Source: Thermoproteota archaeon (GTDB lineage: Archaea > Thermoproteota > Korarchaeia > Korarchaeales > Korarchaeaceae). Taken from it: 64,000 nt of DNA. The notes beneath the pieces are model-generated. The model worked only from the letters and a program-made list of their open reading frames with translations. It did not search any database and had not been told where the DNA came from. The stretch lies in contig JAOZGN010000041.1 in NCBI GenBank assembly GCA_027491555.1, forward strand, positions 1-64,000, written 5' to 3'. Each line of letters opens with the position of its first letter. Position 1 is the first letter of the stretch. This document shows positions 40,823 through 51,674 of this stretch, piece after piece. The translations under genes and the position numbers were made by a program.

Positions 40823-41533
40823 TTGGCGACGCTGAGAGTGATCCTGGTCGAGCCCGAGAACGCAATAAACGTTGGCTCGATAGCGAGGGCCATGAAGAAC
40901 TTCGGTTTCAGGAGGCTCTTCCTCGTCAGTCCGATGTTCGAGTCGTTCGACAGGGCCTACGCCGCGGCGATGAGGGCGAGGGACGTCCTGGAGGAGGCGA
41001 GGATCGTGACCTCCCTTGAGGAGGCGTTCGAGGGCGCCCACGTGGTGGTCGGGACGACGGCGAAGCCCGGCCCGCCGGGGTCTATCCTGAGGCAGGTCAT
41101 ACCGCTCAGGCAGTACGTTCAGAGCCTGAGATGGGATGCCGAGTACGCGCTGGTGTTCGGTAGGGAGTCGACCGGCCTCACTAACGAGGAGATCGCCAGG
41201 TGCGACGTCCTGATCACGATACCGGCCTCGCAGGAGTATCCGACGCTGAACCTGGCCAACGCCGTGGCGGTCGTGCTCTACGAGTTCAGGATGGCCATCG
41301 ACGCCGGGAAGATGACCGTCAGGCCCCCCAGGAGGGAGACCGTCGAGATAATGCTTAAGTACCTTGACGACATCATCGACCGCGTAGACCTGCCCGAGCA
41401 CAAGAGGAGGAGGCTCCGCCTCATGGCCCGCCGGGTTATCGGGAGGGTGTTTCCCTGCGGGCTAACGGAGGAGGAGACCCTCTACGCGCTCGGGGCGGTT
41501 AAGAGAATAAGAGACGCGTTGGTGGGTGATTGA
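40823..41533 (+). CDS. SPOUT RNA 2'-O-methyltransferase, TrmJ-like
   Basis: The product has 236 residues from TTG 40823 (GGTGGTG just upstream). ATLRVILVEPENAINVGSIA and RAMKNFGFRRLFLVSP are the opening motif of TrmJ/SpoU enzymes. LVFGRESTGLTNEEIARCDV and PTLNLANAVAVVLYEF form the knot that binds SAM. It methylates ribose in tRNA, likely position 32 as in Sulfolobus TrmJ. The stop is two nt before the start of the L10e gene. Confidence 0.85.
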   Translation: MATLRVILVEPENAINVGSIARAMKNFGFRRLFLVSPMFESFDRAYAAAMRARDVLEEARIVTSLEEAFEGAHVVVGTTAKPGPPGSILRQVIPLRQYVQSLRWDAEYALVFGRESTGLTNEEIARCDVLITIPASQEYPTLNLANAVAVVLYEFRMAIDAGKMTVRPPRRETVEIMLKYLDDIIDRVDLPEHKRRRLRLMARRVIGRVFPCGLTEEETLYALGAVKRIRDALVGD

Positions 41534-41534
41534 T

Positions 41535-42047
41535 ATGTCGCTGAGGCCGGCTCGGAACTACAGGGCCCTCCAGAGGCCCTACACTCGCAAGGAGTACATC
41601 AAGAGCATACCCTACAGCAAGATCCAGAAGTTCGACCACGGCGACCCCAACCTGCACTACGACTACGAGATCAGGGTTGAGGCCACCGCCAGCTTCCAGC
41701 TGAGGGCCAACGCCATGGAGGCCGCCAGGATGGCAGTCCTCTCCCAGCTCAGGAAGAGGATAGTGAGCGGCGAGTACTTCTTCAAGATCGTCCCCTACCC
41801 GCACCACATCCTCAGGAAACACGCAATGGCGGGGGTGCACAAGGCCGAGAGGCTCCAGAAGGGTATGAGGCTCGCCTTCGGCAAGCCCGACGGGAGGGCG
41901 GCCCAGATCAGGAGGGGCCAGACCATCCTCCTGCTGAGAGTGAAGGAGGAAGACCTGGAAGAGGGCAAGTACTGTCTGAGCGTCGGCAAGAGGAAGCTCC
42001 CACACATGACGAGGCTGGTGGTAGAGAGGATCTCCGGTGGCGAGTAG
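41535..42047 (+). CDS. rpl10e: 50S ribosomal protein L10e (uL16)
   Basis: The 170-residue, full-length protein begins MSLRPARNYRALQRPYTRKE and contains HILRKHAMAGVHKAERLQKG and GMRLAFGKPDGRAAQIRRGQ, the uL16 core. It sits in the central protuberance near the A-site tRNA. GGTGAT lies four nt before ATG 41535. It overlaps the next gene by 11 nt. Confidence 0.95.
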   Translation: MSLRPARNYRALQRPYTRKEYIKSIPYSKIQKFDHGDPNLHYDYEIRVEATASFQLRANAMEAARMAVLSQLRKRIVSGEYFFKIVPYPHHILRKHAMAGVHKAERLQKGMRLAFGKPDGRAAQIRRGQTILLLRVKEEDLEEGKYCLSVGKRKLPHMTRLVVERISGGE

Positions 42048-42672
42048 GCCCTCCAAGGGGGAGCTCGCCAGACTCCTCTCTTCTCTGGAACCGCTTCCCG
42101 ATCCCAAGCCGGAGCTGGAGCAGTATGAGACGCCTCCGGAGTTGGCGGCCCAGGTCCTCACGAGAGCCTTCGAGATGGGCGATGTTGAGGGAGGGCTTGT
42201 GGCTGATCTTGGGTGCGGGTCGGGAGTACTGGGGCTGGGCGCGGCCCTGCTCGGCGCGCGAGAGGTGGTCTGCATCGACGTGGATCCCCTTGCGGTGGTC
42301 ACGGCCTGGAGGAATGCCTGGAGGCTGGGCGTAATGGGAAAGGTGAGGATCTATGTGAGCGATGTGGTGGACTTCAGGGAGGGCGTGGACACCGTAGTCA
42401 TGAACCCTCCGTTCGGGATTAGGGGGGACCTGCCCGACCTCACGTTCCTGGTAAGGGCCCTCAAGTCTGCCAGGGTGGTTTACTCCATTCACAGAGAGGG
42501 GAACGCAGAGTTTCTGGCTAGGGCGGCGTCGCGGTACGACGCCAGGCTCACCGACGTGTGGCGATATCCTTTTTCCATTGCCAAGAGGTTCAAATTCCAC
42601 AGAAAGAGGAGCGTCGAGATAGGCGTTGAGGTCCTCAGATTCGAACGCTTATATGCCGACGGGTCTCCTTGA
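42037..42672 (+). CDS. METTL5-like RNA N6-adenine methyltransferase
   Basis: The 211-residue protein opens with the LEQYETPPELAAQVLTRAFE element typical of this family. VADLGCGSGVLGLGAALLGA is the SAM loop, and VMNPPFGIRGDLPDL is the catalytic N-P-P-F motif for adenine N6. Human METTL5 methylates 18S A1832; the archaeal protein probably acts on 16S or 23S rRNA. GTG 42037 overlaps the end of the L10e gene, consistent with a ribosome role. Confidence 0.85.
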   Translation: MASRPSKGELARLLSSLEPLPDPKPELEQYETPPELAAQVLTRAFEMGDVEGGLVADLGCGSGVLGLGAALLGAREVVCIDVDPLAVVTAWRNAWRLGVMGKVRIYVSDVVDFREGVDTVVMNPPFGIRGDLPDLTFLVRALKSARVVYSIHREGNAEFLARAASRYDARLTDVWRYPFSIAKRFKFHRKRSVEIGVEVLRFERLYADGSP

Positions 42673-42683
42673 GGGGTGATTAC

Positions 42684-43250
42684 ATGTCTGAAGGCCAGAA
42701 AAAGCTCGTGCTTCCCGGCGAGCGGCTGGGAGTCATCGAAGAGATCCTTCCTGGAGATGGGGCCTACGTAGACGGCGAGGGAAAGGTTAGGTCGGCCAGA
42801 CTCGGCTATCTTACGATGGAGGGGGGTAGGGTGAACGTTGAGCCCGTCAAGAGGCCGCTCCTCCCCCTGAAGCCCGGAACGGAGGTCATCGGGATCGTGT
42901 GGGGAACGGAGAGGGCCCTACACCATGTGAAGATAATCGGAATCGCTGGAAAGCGTCCCGTGAAGTTCCAAAATCCCATCTCCGGGATCATGCTAAAGTC
43001 CCACCCGGCCAACCAGGGGGCCAGGCCCGGAGACCTCATCCTGGCGAAGGTGATGAGGGCCGACTCGGAGCAGGTGGTCGTCACGATGGCCGGCCCGTCG
43101 CTCGGGGTCATCCTGGCCAGGTGCCCAAAGTGCGGGGCCCCGCTGAAGCGGGTGGGCTACACGCTGGTCTGCGAGGACTGTGGAAGAGTGGTCCTCGACA
43201 GGAGGGTAAGCGACTTATATGGCCAAAACCCACTCAGGGGGTCGGTGTGA
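42684..43250 (+). CDS. csl4: Exosome complex protein Csl4
   Basis: The 188-residue protein has an N-terminal domain (LVLPGERLGVIEEILPGDGA), a central S1 domain (KPGTEVIGIVWGTERALHHV, NQGARPGDLILAKVMRADSE) and a C-terminal zinc ribbon (ARCPKCGAPLKRVGYTLVCE, then DCGR). It caps the archaeal RNA exosome and recruits DnaG or substrates. GGGGTGAT precedes ATG 42684. Confidence 0.93.
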   Translation: MSEGQKKLVLPGERLGVIEEILPGDGAYVDGEGKVRSARLGYLTMEGGRVNVEPVKRPLLPLKPGTEVIGIVWGTERALHHVKIIGIAGKRPVKFQNPISGIMLKSHPANQGARPGDLILAKVMRADSEQVVVTMAGPSLGVILARCPKCGAPLKRVGYTLVCEDCGRVVLDRRVSDLYGQNPLRGSV

Positions 43251-43251
43251 G

Positions 43252-43887
43252 TTGGTGAGGCACGGCGGCCTGAAGAGGATCGAGAAGAGGAGCTTTGTGC
43301 TCAACGTGCGCCAGGAGAATCTGTCGGACTTCCTCGACTACCTCGAGAGGAAGATGGAGGGGATCGACTACAGCTACAGGTTCGCCGTGCCCGGCAAGCT
43401 CTACATCACAGTTTACGGGACCAAGGAGGAGATGGCCAAGGCCGAGAGGGTCGCCCGGTCGGCCTACAGGAACTTCGCCCTTGTCCACGCCGAGGGGCCC
43501 ACCAAGAGGTACCCGAGGGACTGGATAGACGAACGGAGGGGAGGAGTATCCTACAGTCTTCTGACCACCACGCTCGAGGCAGCGGGGCACGAGGTGGGTT
43601 GGGTAGGCGACGAGCTAGTCACAGATGTTACACCGGAGGAGTTCCAAGAGATGGTGACCGAGCTCCAGGGCCTAGTTATGGAGGCCAGGATGGAGGTCAA
43701 GCAGAGGAAAGTCAGGGAGACCCTCGTGGCCGCCGCCTACGTCTCCGGCAGGCCGTTCCTGGACGTCCTGGAGGAGGCCCTGGAGGAGGGCCTCATTGAG
43801 GAGGACGAGGACGGCGTGTTCTGGTTCAGGACGTCCCCTGAGGAGGTCATCATGAGGCTCAAGGGGGAGGATGGTGAGGAGAGTTGA
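43252..43887 (+). CDS. Archaeal conserved protein, probably DUF2067
   Basis: The product has about 211 residues: KRSFVLNVRQENLSDFLDYL, then KLYITVYGTKEEMAKAERVA, AAGHEVGWVGDELVTDVTPE and a helical acidic C-terminus. Position between Csl4 and RpoL matches the crenarchaeal DUF2067 family as I recall it; function is unknown. TTG 43252 is right after the Csl4 stop with GGTGTGA overlapping; GTG 43255 is equally possible. The frame overlaps the next start. Confidence 0.6.
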   Translation: MVRHGGLKRIEKRSFVLNVRQENLSDFLDYLERKMEGIDYSYRFAVPGKLYITVYGTKEEMAKAERVARSAYRNFALVHAEGPTKRYPRDWIDERRGGVSYSLLTTTLEAAGHEVGWVGDELVTDVTPEEFQEMVTELQGLVMEARMEVKQRKVRETLVAAAYVSGRPFLDVLEEALEEGLIEEDEDGVFWFRTSPEEVIMRLKGEDGEES

Positions 43888-44192
43888 GCGGCGAGCATGA
43901 GGAGAGGATGGAGATCTCCATAGAGAGGGACGGGGACCTCGTCACCGTCCGCGTTCGGGGTGAGACCTACACCCTGCTGGATCCACTGGTGAAGGCCCTG
44001 CACGAGATGGGCGTCGACTTCGCCGGATACGACGTTCCGCATCCGCTGAAGGAGGAGGGAGTGCTCTACGTCAGGTCCAAGGACGGAGATCCCGTCAGAA
44101 AGATCTTTGAGGCCCTCCGGAGGCTCAAGGAGGAGTTCGGGTCCCTGAAGGAGTCCATCGAGGACGAGCTGAGGCGCGTGGAGGGCTCATGA
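43884..44192 (+). CDS. rpoL: RNA polymerase subunit L (Rpb11-like)
   Basis: The 102-residue protein contains GETYTLLDPLVKALHEMGVD and FAGYDVPHPLKEEGVLYVRS, the Rpb11/RpoL signature, with a helical tail. It dimerises with RpoD to nucleate polymerase assembly. TTG 43884 overlaps the upstream stop (TTGA), indicating coupling in the L10e-METTL5-Csl4-DUF2067-RpoL operon. Confidence 0.93.
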   Translation: MSGEHEERMEISIERDGDLVTVRVRGETYTLLDPLVKALHEMGVDFAGYDVPHPLKEEGVLYVRSKDGDPVRKIFEALRRLKEEFGSLKESIEDELRRVEGS

Positions 44193-44236
44193 TCTGTCGA
44201 GTCAAGTAATTTATAGACCGCCGGGCGGCCTGGCTC

Positions 44237-46300
44237 GTGCCAGCCGAGGCGAAGATAGAGGGTTCGAGAGACCTGAAGGGTTACCTGATTGACGCCGCGC
44301 TGATTCTCGTATCGTATACGGCCGGCGTCTTCATCCGTGCCCAGAGCGCCCTGAAGTACGGGGCGCAGCTCACCTCCGACGACCCACTCCTGCACTACAT
44401 GGTCACGAAATACCTCATTGAGCACGGCTCTCTTCCCCACTACTGGCCGCTGGGATGGCATCCCTGGTCCTACGACCCCGCCAGAGTCTTGCCCGTCCTC
44501 CACTACTATCTGGGGGCGCTGGTTTACCGCGTGGCGACTCTGTTCAAGCCAGACGCCTCTCTCCTAGAGGTGGTGGTCTACACGCCCGCCTTCTTCGCCC
44601 CACTCATGGTCATACCGGTCTACTTCACGGCCAAGCTCCTGTGGGACGGGAGGAGAGTGCCCTCGTTCGCCGCCGCGATGCTCGCCAGCGTGAGCTACCC
44701 GGCTGTGATGAGGACCATCGCAGGGTTCTACAGGCACGAGCAGTTTGCCCTGCCCTTCTTGGCCGCCAGCTTCTACTTCACGCTGAGAGCCATGAAGGAG
44801 GAGGACGAGTCGAAGTCCCTCCTCTTCGCGGGCCTGAGCGGCCTGATGCTCGTCTGCGCGGCGGGACTCTGGGCGGGGTTCAGGTCGCTCTACGACGGGT
44901 ACCCCCTCTTCCTGCTCGCGCTTATGGCGTTCGACAAGGCCGATCTGAGGGACTACTTCGCGTTGGCGCTGCCATCGGGATACGTGATACTCTCCTCGAT
45001 CGCCCTGTACCCACACCTCAACCAGAGGAAGGTCTACATTGGCATGGAGACCACCCTCGTCTACGGCGCCCTCCTAGCGGGGGCGGTCTACTTGCTCTGG
45101 CCTAAGGTGAGGTCGAGCTTCGCCAGAAAGGTTGACAGGAGGATAGCCGCCCTGGCCACGTTCGGCGCGGTCGTCGCCCTCCTGTTTGCACTTGGGGTCT
45201 ACAAGCCGCTGACCGCCAGGCTGGCCAGGGTAGTGTTCCCGTGGATTGAACTCCCGAAGGGAAGCGTGGTCGAGACCGTCGCCGAGCACAGGCCTGGGGC
45301 TATCGGTCAGAGCATGAAGATTGTACTGCTGCCCGCCCTCCTCGGCCTGGCGCTCATGTTCCTAGAGAGGAGGAGGGACAAGGGGCACCTCCTCGTCATC
45401 TACTTCACCGCACTTACGCTGTACTTCTCCTACTCTATAGTCAGGCTCCCGCCCCTGGCCTCGCCATTCGTAGCCCTCTCCGCGGCATACCTCACTAACA
45501 GGGCGTGGGACGCCTGGGAGTCTAGGGCGAAGAAGTTCACCGCAGGTAGGAGGAGAGGAAAAGTCAAGAAGATCAGTTTGTCCCGCAAGATTAAGGTCCT
45601 GGCCCTCCCGATCGCGATGATCCTCCTCTTCACAGTCCTTCCACTGGCCGGCACCGCTTACAGGTCTTACCAGCTATCCACCCACTACAGGTTGGGGTTC
45701 ACCCAGGGCTGGGACGACGCCCTCTCCTACATGAAGGAGAACGCAGGGGGCCAGACCGCGATCTCCTGGTGGGACTACGGATACTGGCTAGCCTACGGCT
45801 CTGACGTGGCCACGCTGGCGGACGGACTCACCATCAACAGCACCCAGATCCGGCTGATAGCCAGAGGCTTCATGGGGACAGAAGAGGACCTCCTCGACCT
45901 GGCCATGAGGTTCAACGCCAGCTACGTCGTCATTGACCTGATAGGAGAGGTCTACGACCCGTACACCGGTCAGTTCCTCAGCCCACACGGCGGGAAGTGG
46001 CTGGCCATCGGGTGGATCGCCGGGGAGTTCGAGTACAGCCCCTACACTGAGCCGTACAAGTTCGGCGAGTATGACATCCCCAGGCTCTTCCAGTACGTCC
46101 AGGAGGCGAACAGGTACTTCCCGACCGACTACGCCCTGCAGAAGTCCCTGTTCAAGCTCAGCCTGCATGCCATCTCAGAGTTCCAGAACCAGACCTACGG
46201 CCCGGCTCCCGAGATGTTCGAGCTGGTGCACATAGGCGGCAGGTCCATCGGGATACCGAACGTGGCCATCTACAGGGTGAGAGGGATTGGCGACTCCTGA
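44237..46300 (+). CDS. aglB: Oligosaccharyltransferase AglB/STT3
   Basis: The 687-residue membrane enzyme transfers lipid-linked glycan to Asn in secreted proteins. The first external loop has LTSDDPLLHYMVTKYLIEHG (the D-D-P metal motif). About eleven to thirteen helices follow, and the extracellular C-terminal domain carries AISWWDYGYWLAYGSDVATL (W-W-D-Y-G near residue 511). The extracellular domain is short, as in smaller archaeal AglB forms. GTG 44237 is leaderless after GTAATTTATAG, about 25 nt upstream. Confidence 0.93.
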   Translation: MPAEAKIEGSRDLKGYLIDAALILVSYTAGVFIRAQSALKYGAQLTSDDPLLHYMVTKYLIEHGSLPHYWPLGWHPWSYDPARVLPVLHYYLGALVYRVATLFKPDASLLEVVVYTPAFFAPLMVIPVYFTAKLLWDGRRVPSFAAAMLASVSYPAVMRTIAGFYRHEQFALPFLAASFYFTLRAMKEEDESKSLLFAGLSGLMLVCAAGLWAGFRSLYDGYPLFLLALMAFDKADLRDYFALALPSGYVILSSIALYPHLNQRKVYIGMETTLVYGALLAGAVYLLWPKVRSSFARKVDRRIAALATFGAVVALLFALGVYKPLTARLARVVFPWIELPKGSVVETVAEHRPGAIGQSMKIVLLPALLGLALMFLERRRDKGHLLVIYFTALTLYFSYSIVRLPPLASPFVALSAAYLTNRAWDAWESRAKKFTAGRRRGKVKKISLSRKIKVLALPIAMILLFTVLPLAGTAYRSYQLSTHYRLGFTQGWDDALSYMKENAGGQTAISWWDYGYWLAYGSDVATLADGLTINSTQIRLIARGFMGTEEDLLDLAMRFNASYVVIDLIGEVYDPYTGQFLSPHGGKWLAIGWIAGEFEYSPYTEPYKFGEYDIPRLFQYVQEANRYFPTDYALQKSLFKLSLHAISEFQNQTYGPAPEMFELVHIGGRSIGIPNVAIYRVRGIGDS

Positions 46301-47402
46301 CCCCCTCTCCTACTTTGACCGGGAGGACGAGGTGGAGAGGGAGACCTTCGCGGAGCTCAAGGAGAGGTTCGCCGCGGAGGCCTCCCCCCGCCACATCCGG
46401 GAACTCCCGAACTTCACCTTCGCCCTGATAAAGCCCGGATGCTACGCCAGGGGCCTGGCGCCCGAAGTCATTAAGAGGCTCAAATCGGCAGGGTTCAGGA
46501 TCGTCGACTACAGACTTGCCAGGTTCACGCCCGATATCATAGACGAGCTCTACGAGTTCGTGAGGCTCAAGTACACAAGCTCGTGGTGGATCATGGAGAA
46601 GGTCTACACGACGTCTCCCACCGTGGCCCTCCTACTGAAGGGCGAGCCTGGGGCTCACGAGCACCTCGCGGGGAGGCTCAGGGAGATCCTTGGGCCCACG
46701 ACCCCCGACGCCGGCAGACCTGGCCAGATAAGGTACGACCTTAAGGGAGTTAACAGAGTCCTCAACCTCGTCCACGCCTCGGACGATCCAGCAGCGGCCG
46801 TAAGGGAGGCTCTCGTGTTCTTCGACTTGAGAGAGGTCCTCGAGGCGCTCGCATCTGACTCCGACATCGAGATCCCTGCCGAAAGCTTGACGCCCGAGAA
46901 CAAGGTTCACATCTCCAGGTGGGGGCAGCTAAACGCGGTCAAGACCCGGGCAGCAGAGCACTTGGACGATGGATCCGCTCACGTTCGCGACCTGCTGAGG
47001 AAGGAGGCGGAGATCGTCCAGGCCGACCTCCCGATAGACGAGGAAAGGGCCAGGCTGATGCCGATAGAGGTGGAGCTCGCGAGGTGGGCCAGGAGCGAAA
47101 TCGAGAGACTCGCCGGAGTCATTGTGGAGGAAGCTCGATCCAGGGCGAACGTGAGGAGGAAGAGGCCCGTCTACCGGGAGGTTGACGCCGGTCTCGCGGC
47201 CGCGAAGACTATCCTCGCCCTGAGCGACGAGCGTTTCCTCGCCGGGTTCAGGGAGTTCGACGAGCTCCTGATGGCTGCCATCCACTACGGATTCGTGGAG
47301 GATGACTGGGAGGAGATAGTGGCCCACAGCACCTGGGCAGTCATGCCGCAGATGGTGAGGGACCTCGAGTCCCGGGACAAGCCGGTGATCTCGTCGGCGT
47401 GA
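46287..47402 (+). CDS. Nucleoside diphosphate kinase domain fused to a helical C-terminal domain
   Basis: The product has 371 residues, against about 140-160 for a normal archaeal NDK. Residues about 43-180 are an NDK: FTFALIKPGCYARGLAPEVI (Lys49), LREILGPTTPDAGRPGQIRY, and VLNLVHASDDPAAAVREALV with the phosphate-accepting His163. The usual KPDGV is KPGCY, but the nucleotide-binding R-x-D and the H-A-S-D motif are kept, so activity is likely. A 40-residue N-terminal extension and a 190-residue helical C-terminal domain (HVRDLLRKEAEIVQADLPID, then FREFDELLMAAIHYGFVEDD) are unassigned. TTG 46287 overlaps the AglB stop by 14 nt. Confidence 0.75.
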   Translation: MATPDPLSYFDREDEVERETFAELKERFAAEASPRHIRELPNFTFALIKPGCYARGLAPEVIKRLKSAGFRIVDYRLARFTPDIIDELYEFVRLKYTSSWWIMEKVYTTSPTVALLLKGEPGAHEHLAGRLREILGPTTPDAGRPGQIRYDLKGVNRVLNLVHASDDPAAAVREALVFFDLREVLEALASDSDIEIPAESLTPENKVHISRWGQLNAVKTRAAEHLDDGSAHVRDLLRKEAEIVQADLPIDEERARLMPIEVELARWARSEIERLAGVIVEEARSRANVRRKRPVYREVDAGLAAAKTILALSDERFLAGFREFDELLMAAIHYGFVEDDWEEIVAHSTWAVMPQMVRDLESRDKPVISSA

Positions 47403-47418
47403 GGTGAACCCCTTATAA

Positions 47419-49683
<2,265 letters not shown>

Positions 49684-49694
49684 GAGGGAAACCC

Positions 49695-49701
49695 TTTTTA
49701 T
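49695..49701 (+). promoter_or_regulatory. TATA box of the tRNA-Asn gene
   Basis: TTTTTAT lies about 26 nt upstream of the mature tRNA 5' end, preceded by a purine-rich AAACCC element, the standard archaeal tRNA promoter position. Confidence 0.6.
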
Positions 49702-49726
49702 GGGGCGTTCCTCCCCACCCTCTCCG

Positions 49727-49803
49727 GGCGGGGTAGCTCAGCTAGGTAGAGCGCCCGGCTGTTAACCGGGCGGTCGTGGGTTCGAGTCCCACCCCCGCCG
49801 CCA
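49727..49803 (+). tRNA. tRNA-Asn (anticodon GTT), CCA encoded
   Basis: Acceptor GGCGGGG (49727-49733) pairs with CCCCGCC (49793-49799), followed by discriminator G and genomic CCA. The D arm is AGCTCAGCTAGGTAGAGC. The anticodon stem CCCGG/CCGGG encloses CTGTTAA, anticodon GTT. The T arm GTGGG-TTCGAGT-CCCAC is perfect. No intron. It lies between cdc48 and the convergent thrS. Confidence 0.97.
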
Positions 49804-49832
49804 CTTCCACTCCTTCCTGCAGGCTGCGGTGA

Positions 49833-51674
49833 TCAGGAGGATCCCACGAATACTGGCCTCCTGCTCAGCCTCATCGGAACGTTCAGAGGCCTGAAGGGCT
49901 TGCCCTCGGTGAGCGACTTGATCTCGGCGATCAACCCCTCGACAGTGGTCTCATACTCCGAGCCGTCGCTCCTCCTCCTGATCGAGAGCCTTCCAGTCTC
50001 CTGCTCCCGCTTGCCCACGACGACGACGTAGGGGACCCACCGTCTCTCGGCCTCCCTGATTCTCTTGGCCAAGGTTAGCTGCCTGTCGTCGACGTCTGCC
50101 CTTATTCCGCTCGAGTTCAACCTCTCAGCGAGAGAGACGGCGAATTCAACGTTGTCCGGCGAGACGGGGATCACCCTAACCTGGGTGGGCGCCAGCCAGA
50201 GCGGTAAGGAGGGTTTCTCCCCCTTGGCGGCGGCCTTCGCCGCCGTCTCGAGGATAGCGTACATTAACCTCTCGATGCTCCCCATGGAGGTGTGGACTAT
50301 GACGCCTGGCCTCTTGTTTCCGTCCCTGTCGACGTAGAAGATACCGTACCTCTCAGAGTCCTCCACGTCCAGCTGGACCGTGCTGAGCTGGCCATTCCCC
50401 TCGGAAGTGTCGACGACCTGGAACTCGTGCTTCAGGGCCCAGTAGTGCTTCATCTTCGGGAGGAGCTCTATCAGAGCTGGCTTCCCCACCGCCGACAGCA
50501 TCCTCACGATCGCTGGCTTGAGCTTCTCGTAGAAGCTCTCCACGATCCTGAACACGACCGCGTACTCTACGTTGAGGTCTTGCAACAAGCGGTGGTACTC
50601 CATGAAGTACCGCTCGTACATCTCCATGCCCTGGTCCACGTCGGAGACGAAGGAGTGTATGTCGGGCATCGTGAATGCCCTGAGCCTCCTCAGGCCGACG
50701 CACTCCCCCCTCTGCTCGAGCCTGAAGGAGGGAGAGATCTCGTAGAAGCTCAGGGGTAGGTCCCTGTAGGAGATGTTCATGTCCCGCATCATGGAGAAGA
50801 GCCCGAAATCTCCGGCGAACCTCAGGATTAGGGTGGTCTTTCCCAGCGGTATCTGGTAGTTCCTCTCCCTGAACTTCGCCGCCTGACCGGCTATGGCGGG
50901 GTCGTCCAACCTGTAGAGCAGAGGCGTCTCGATCTCCATGGCCCCGATCCTGTGGGCCACCTCGAACGCTAGGTCCTCGATGAGCCTCTTGACCAGCGTC
51001 CCCTCCGGATAGAAGCGGAAGTGCCCGACGTCAGAGGACGGCTCGTAATCCACGAGCTCGAGCCTCCTCATGAGCCGAATGTGCTCAGGCTCCCTGCCGG
51101 ACGGCGGCTTGCCGAAGACCTCGTTCCGCACCACTATCCTGAGCTCCGGATCCTCGATCCACTCCCAGCCGTCGACCTCTCTCTCGCTTCCGTCCGGGAA
51201 GAGGATTATGAATTTCCCCTCTTCGACCTCTTCCTCTCCAACAGGGGCCCCCTCCTCTTCGCCCTCAGGGGTGATGGTCCTAAGAGACTCGGCGAGAGGG
51301 TGGCCCTTCACCTTGATCTCGAACTCCTTGTACCAGCCTATCGGCACGGGGTGAACGGTAAAGCCCGCTCCAGCGAGGGCTCGCAGGAGCGCGTTGTATA
51401 GGTCGAGGGCCTTCTGGAACGGAGCCGGCTGCTCGGTCAGGTGGACCCACGGATACAGCACCAGCTCGTTCACTCCGAGGCGGTCCGCCAGCCCCTTGAC
51501 CTCCGTGACAGCCCTATCCACGGAGGTCTGACTGTCAAAAGACTCAATGGCGGTGAACAAGACGAGGACCTCCTCGTACTCCGCCTCAGGCTCCTCGGGC
51601 TCAGGAGCAGAGGCCACAGCCCTCTCCCTAACCCTGTACCAGATCCTGTCTGAGTGAAGGGCGAATATCTTCAT
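49833..51674 (-). CDS. thrS: Threonyl-tRNA synthetase, archaeal type
   Basis: The 613-residue enzyme has the archaeal N-terminal editing domain related to D-aminoacyl-tRNA deacylases (MKIFALHSDRIWYRVRERAV, LVLYPWVHLTEQPAPFQKAL). The class II core follows: motif 1 region HFRFYPEGTLVKRLIEDLAF, motif 2 FYEISPSFRLEQRGECVGLR with LRAFTMPDIHSF, and motif 3 TSMGSIERLMYAILE. A C-terminal anticodon domain starts near WLAPTQVRVIPVSPDNVEFA. ATG 51674 overlaps the TGA of the mevalonate kinase gene. Confidence 0.95.
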   Translation of the reverse strand: MKIFALHSDRIWYRVRERAVASAPEPEEPEAEYEEVLVLFTAIESFDSQTSVDRAVTEVKGLADRLGVNELVLYPWVHLTEQPAPFQKALDLYNALLRALAGAGFTVHPVPIGWYKEFEIKVKGHPLAESLRTITPEGEEEGAPVGEEEVEEGKFIILFPDGSEREVDGWEWIEDPELRIVVRNEVFGKPPSGREPEHIRLMRRLELVDYEPSSDVGHFRFYPEGTLVKRLIEDLAFEVAHRIGAMEIETPLLYRLDDPAIAGQAAKFRERNYQIPLGKTTLILRFAGDFGLFSMMRDMNISYRDLPLSFYEISPSFRLEQRGECVGLRRLRAFTMPDIHSFVSDVDQGMEMYERYFMEYHRLLQDLNVEYAVVFRIVESFYEKLKPAIVRMLSAVGKPALIELLPKMKHYWALKHEFQVVDTSEGNGQLSTVQLDVEDSERYGIFYVDRDGNKRPGVIVHTSMGSIERLMYAILETAAKAAAKGEKPSLPLWLAPTQVRVIPVSPDNVEFAVSLAERLNSSGIRADVDDRQLTLAKRIREAERRWVPYVVVVGKREQETGRLSIRRRSDGSEYETTVEGLIAEIKSLTEGKPFRPLNVPMRLSRRPVFVGSS

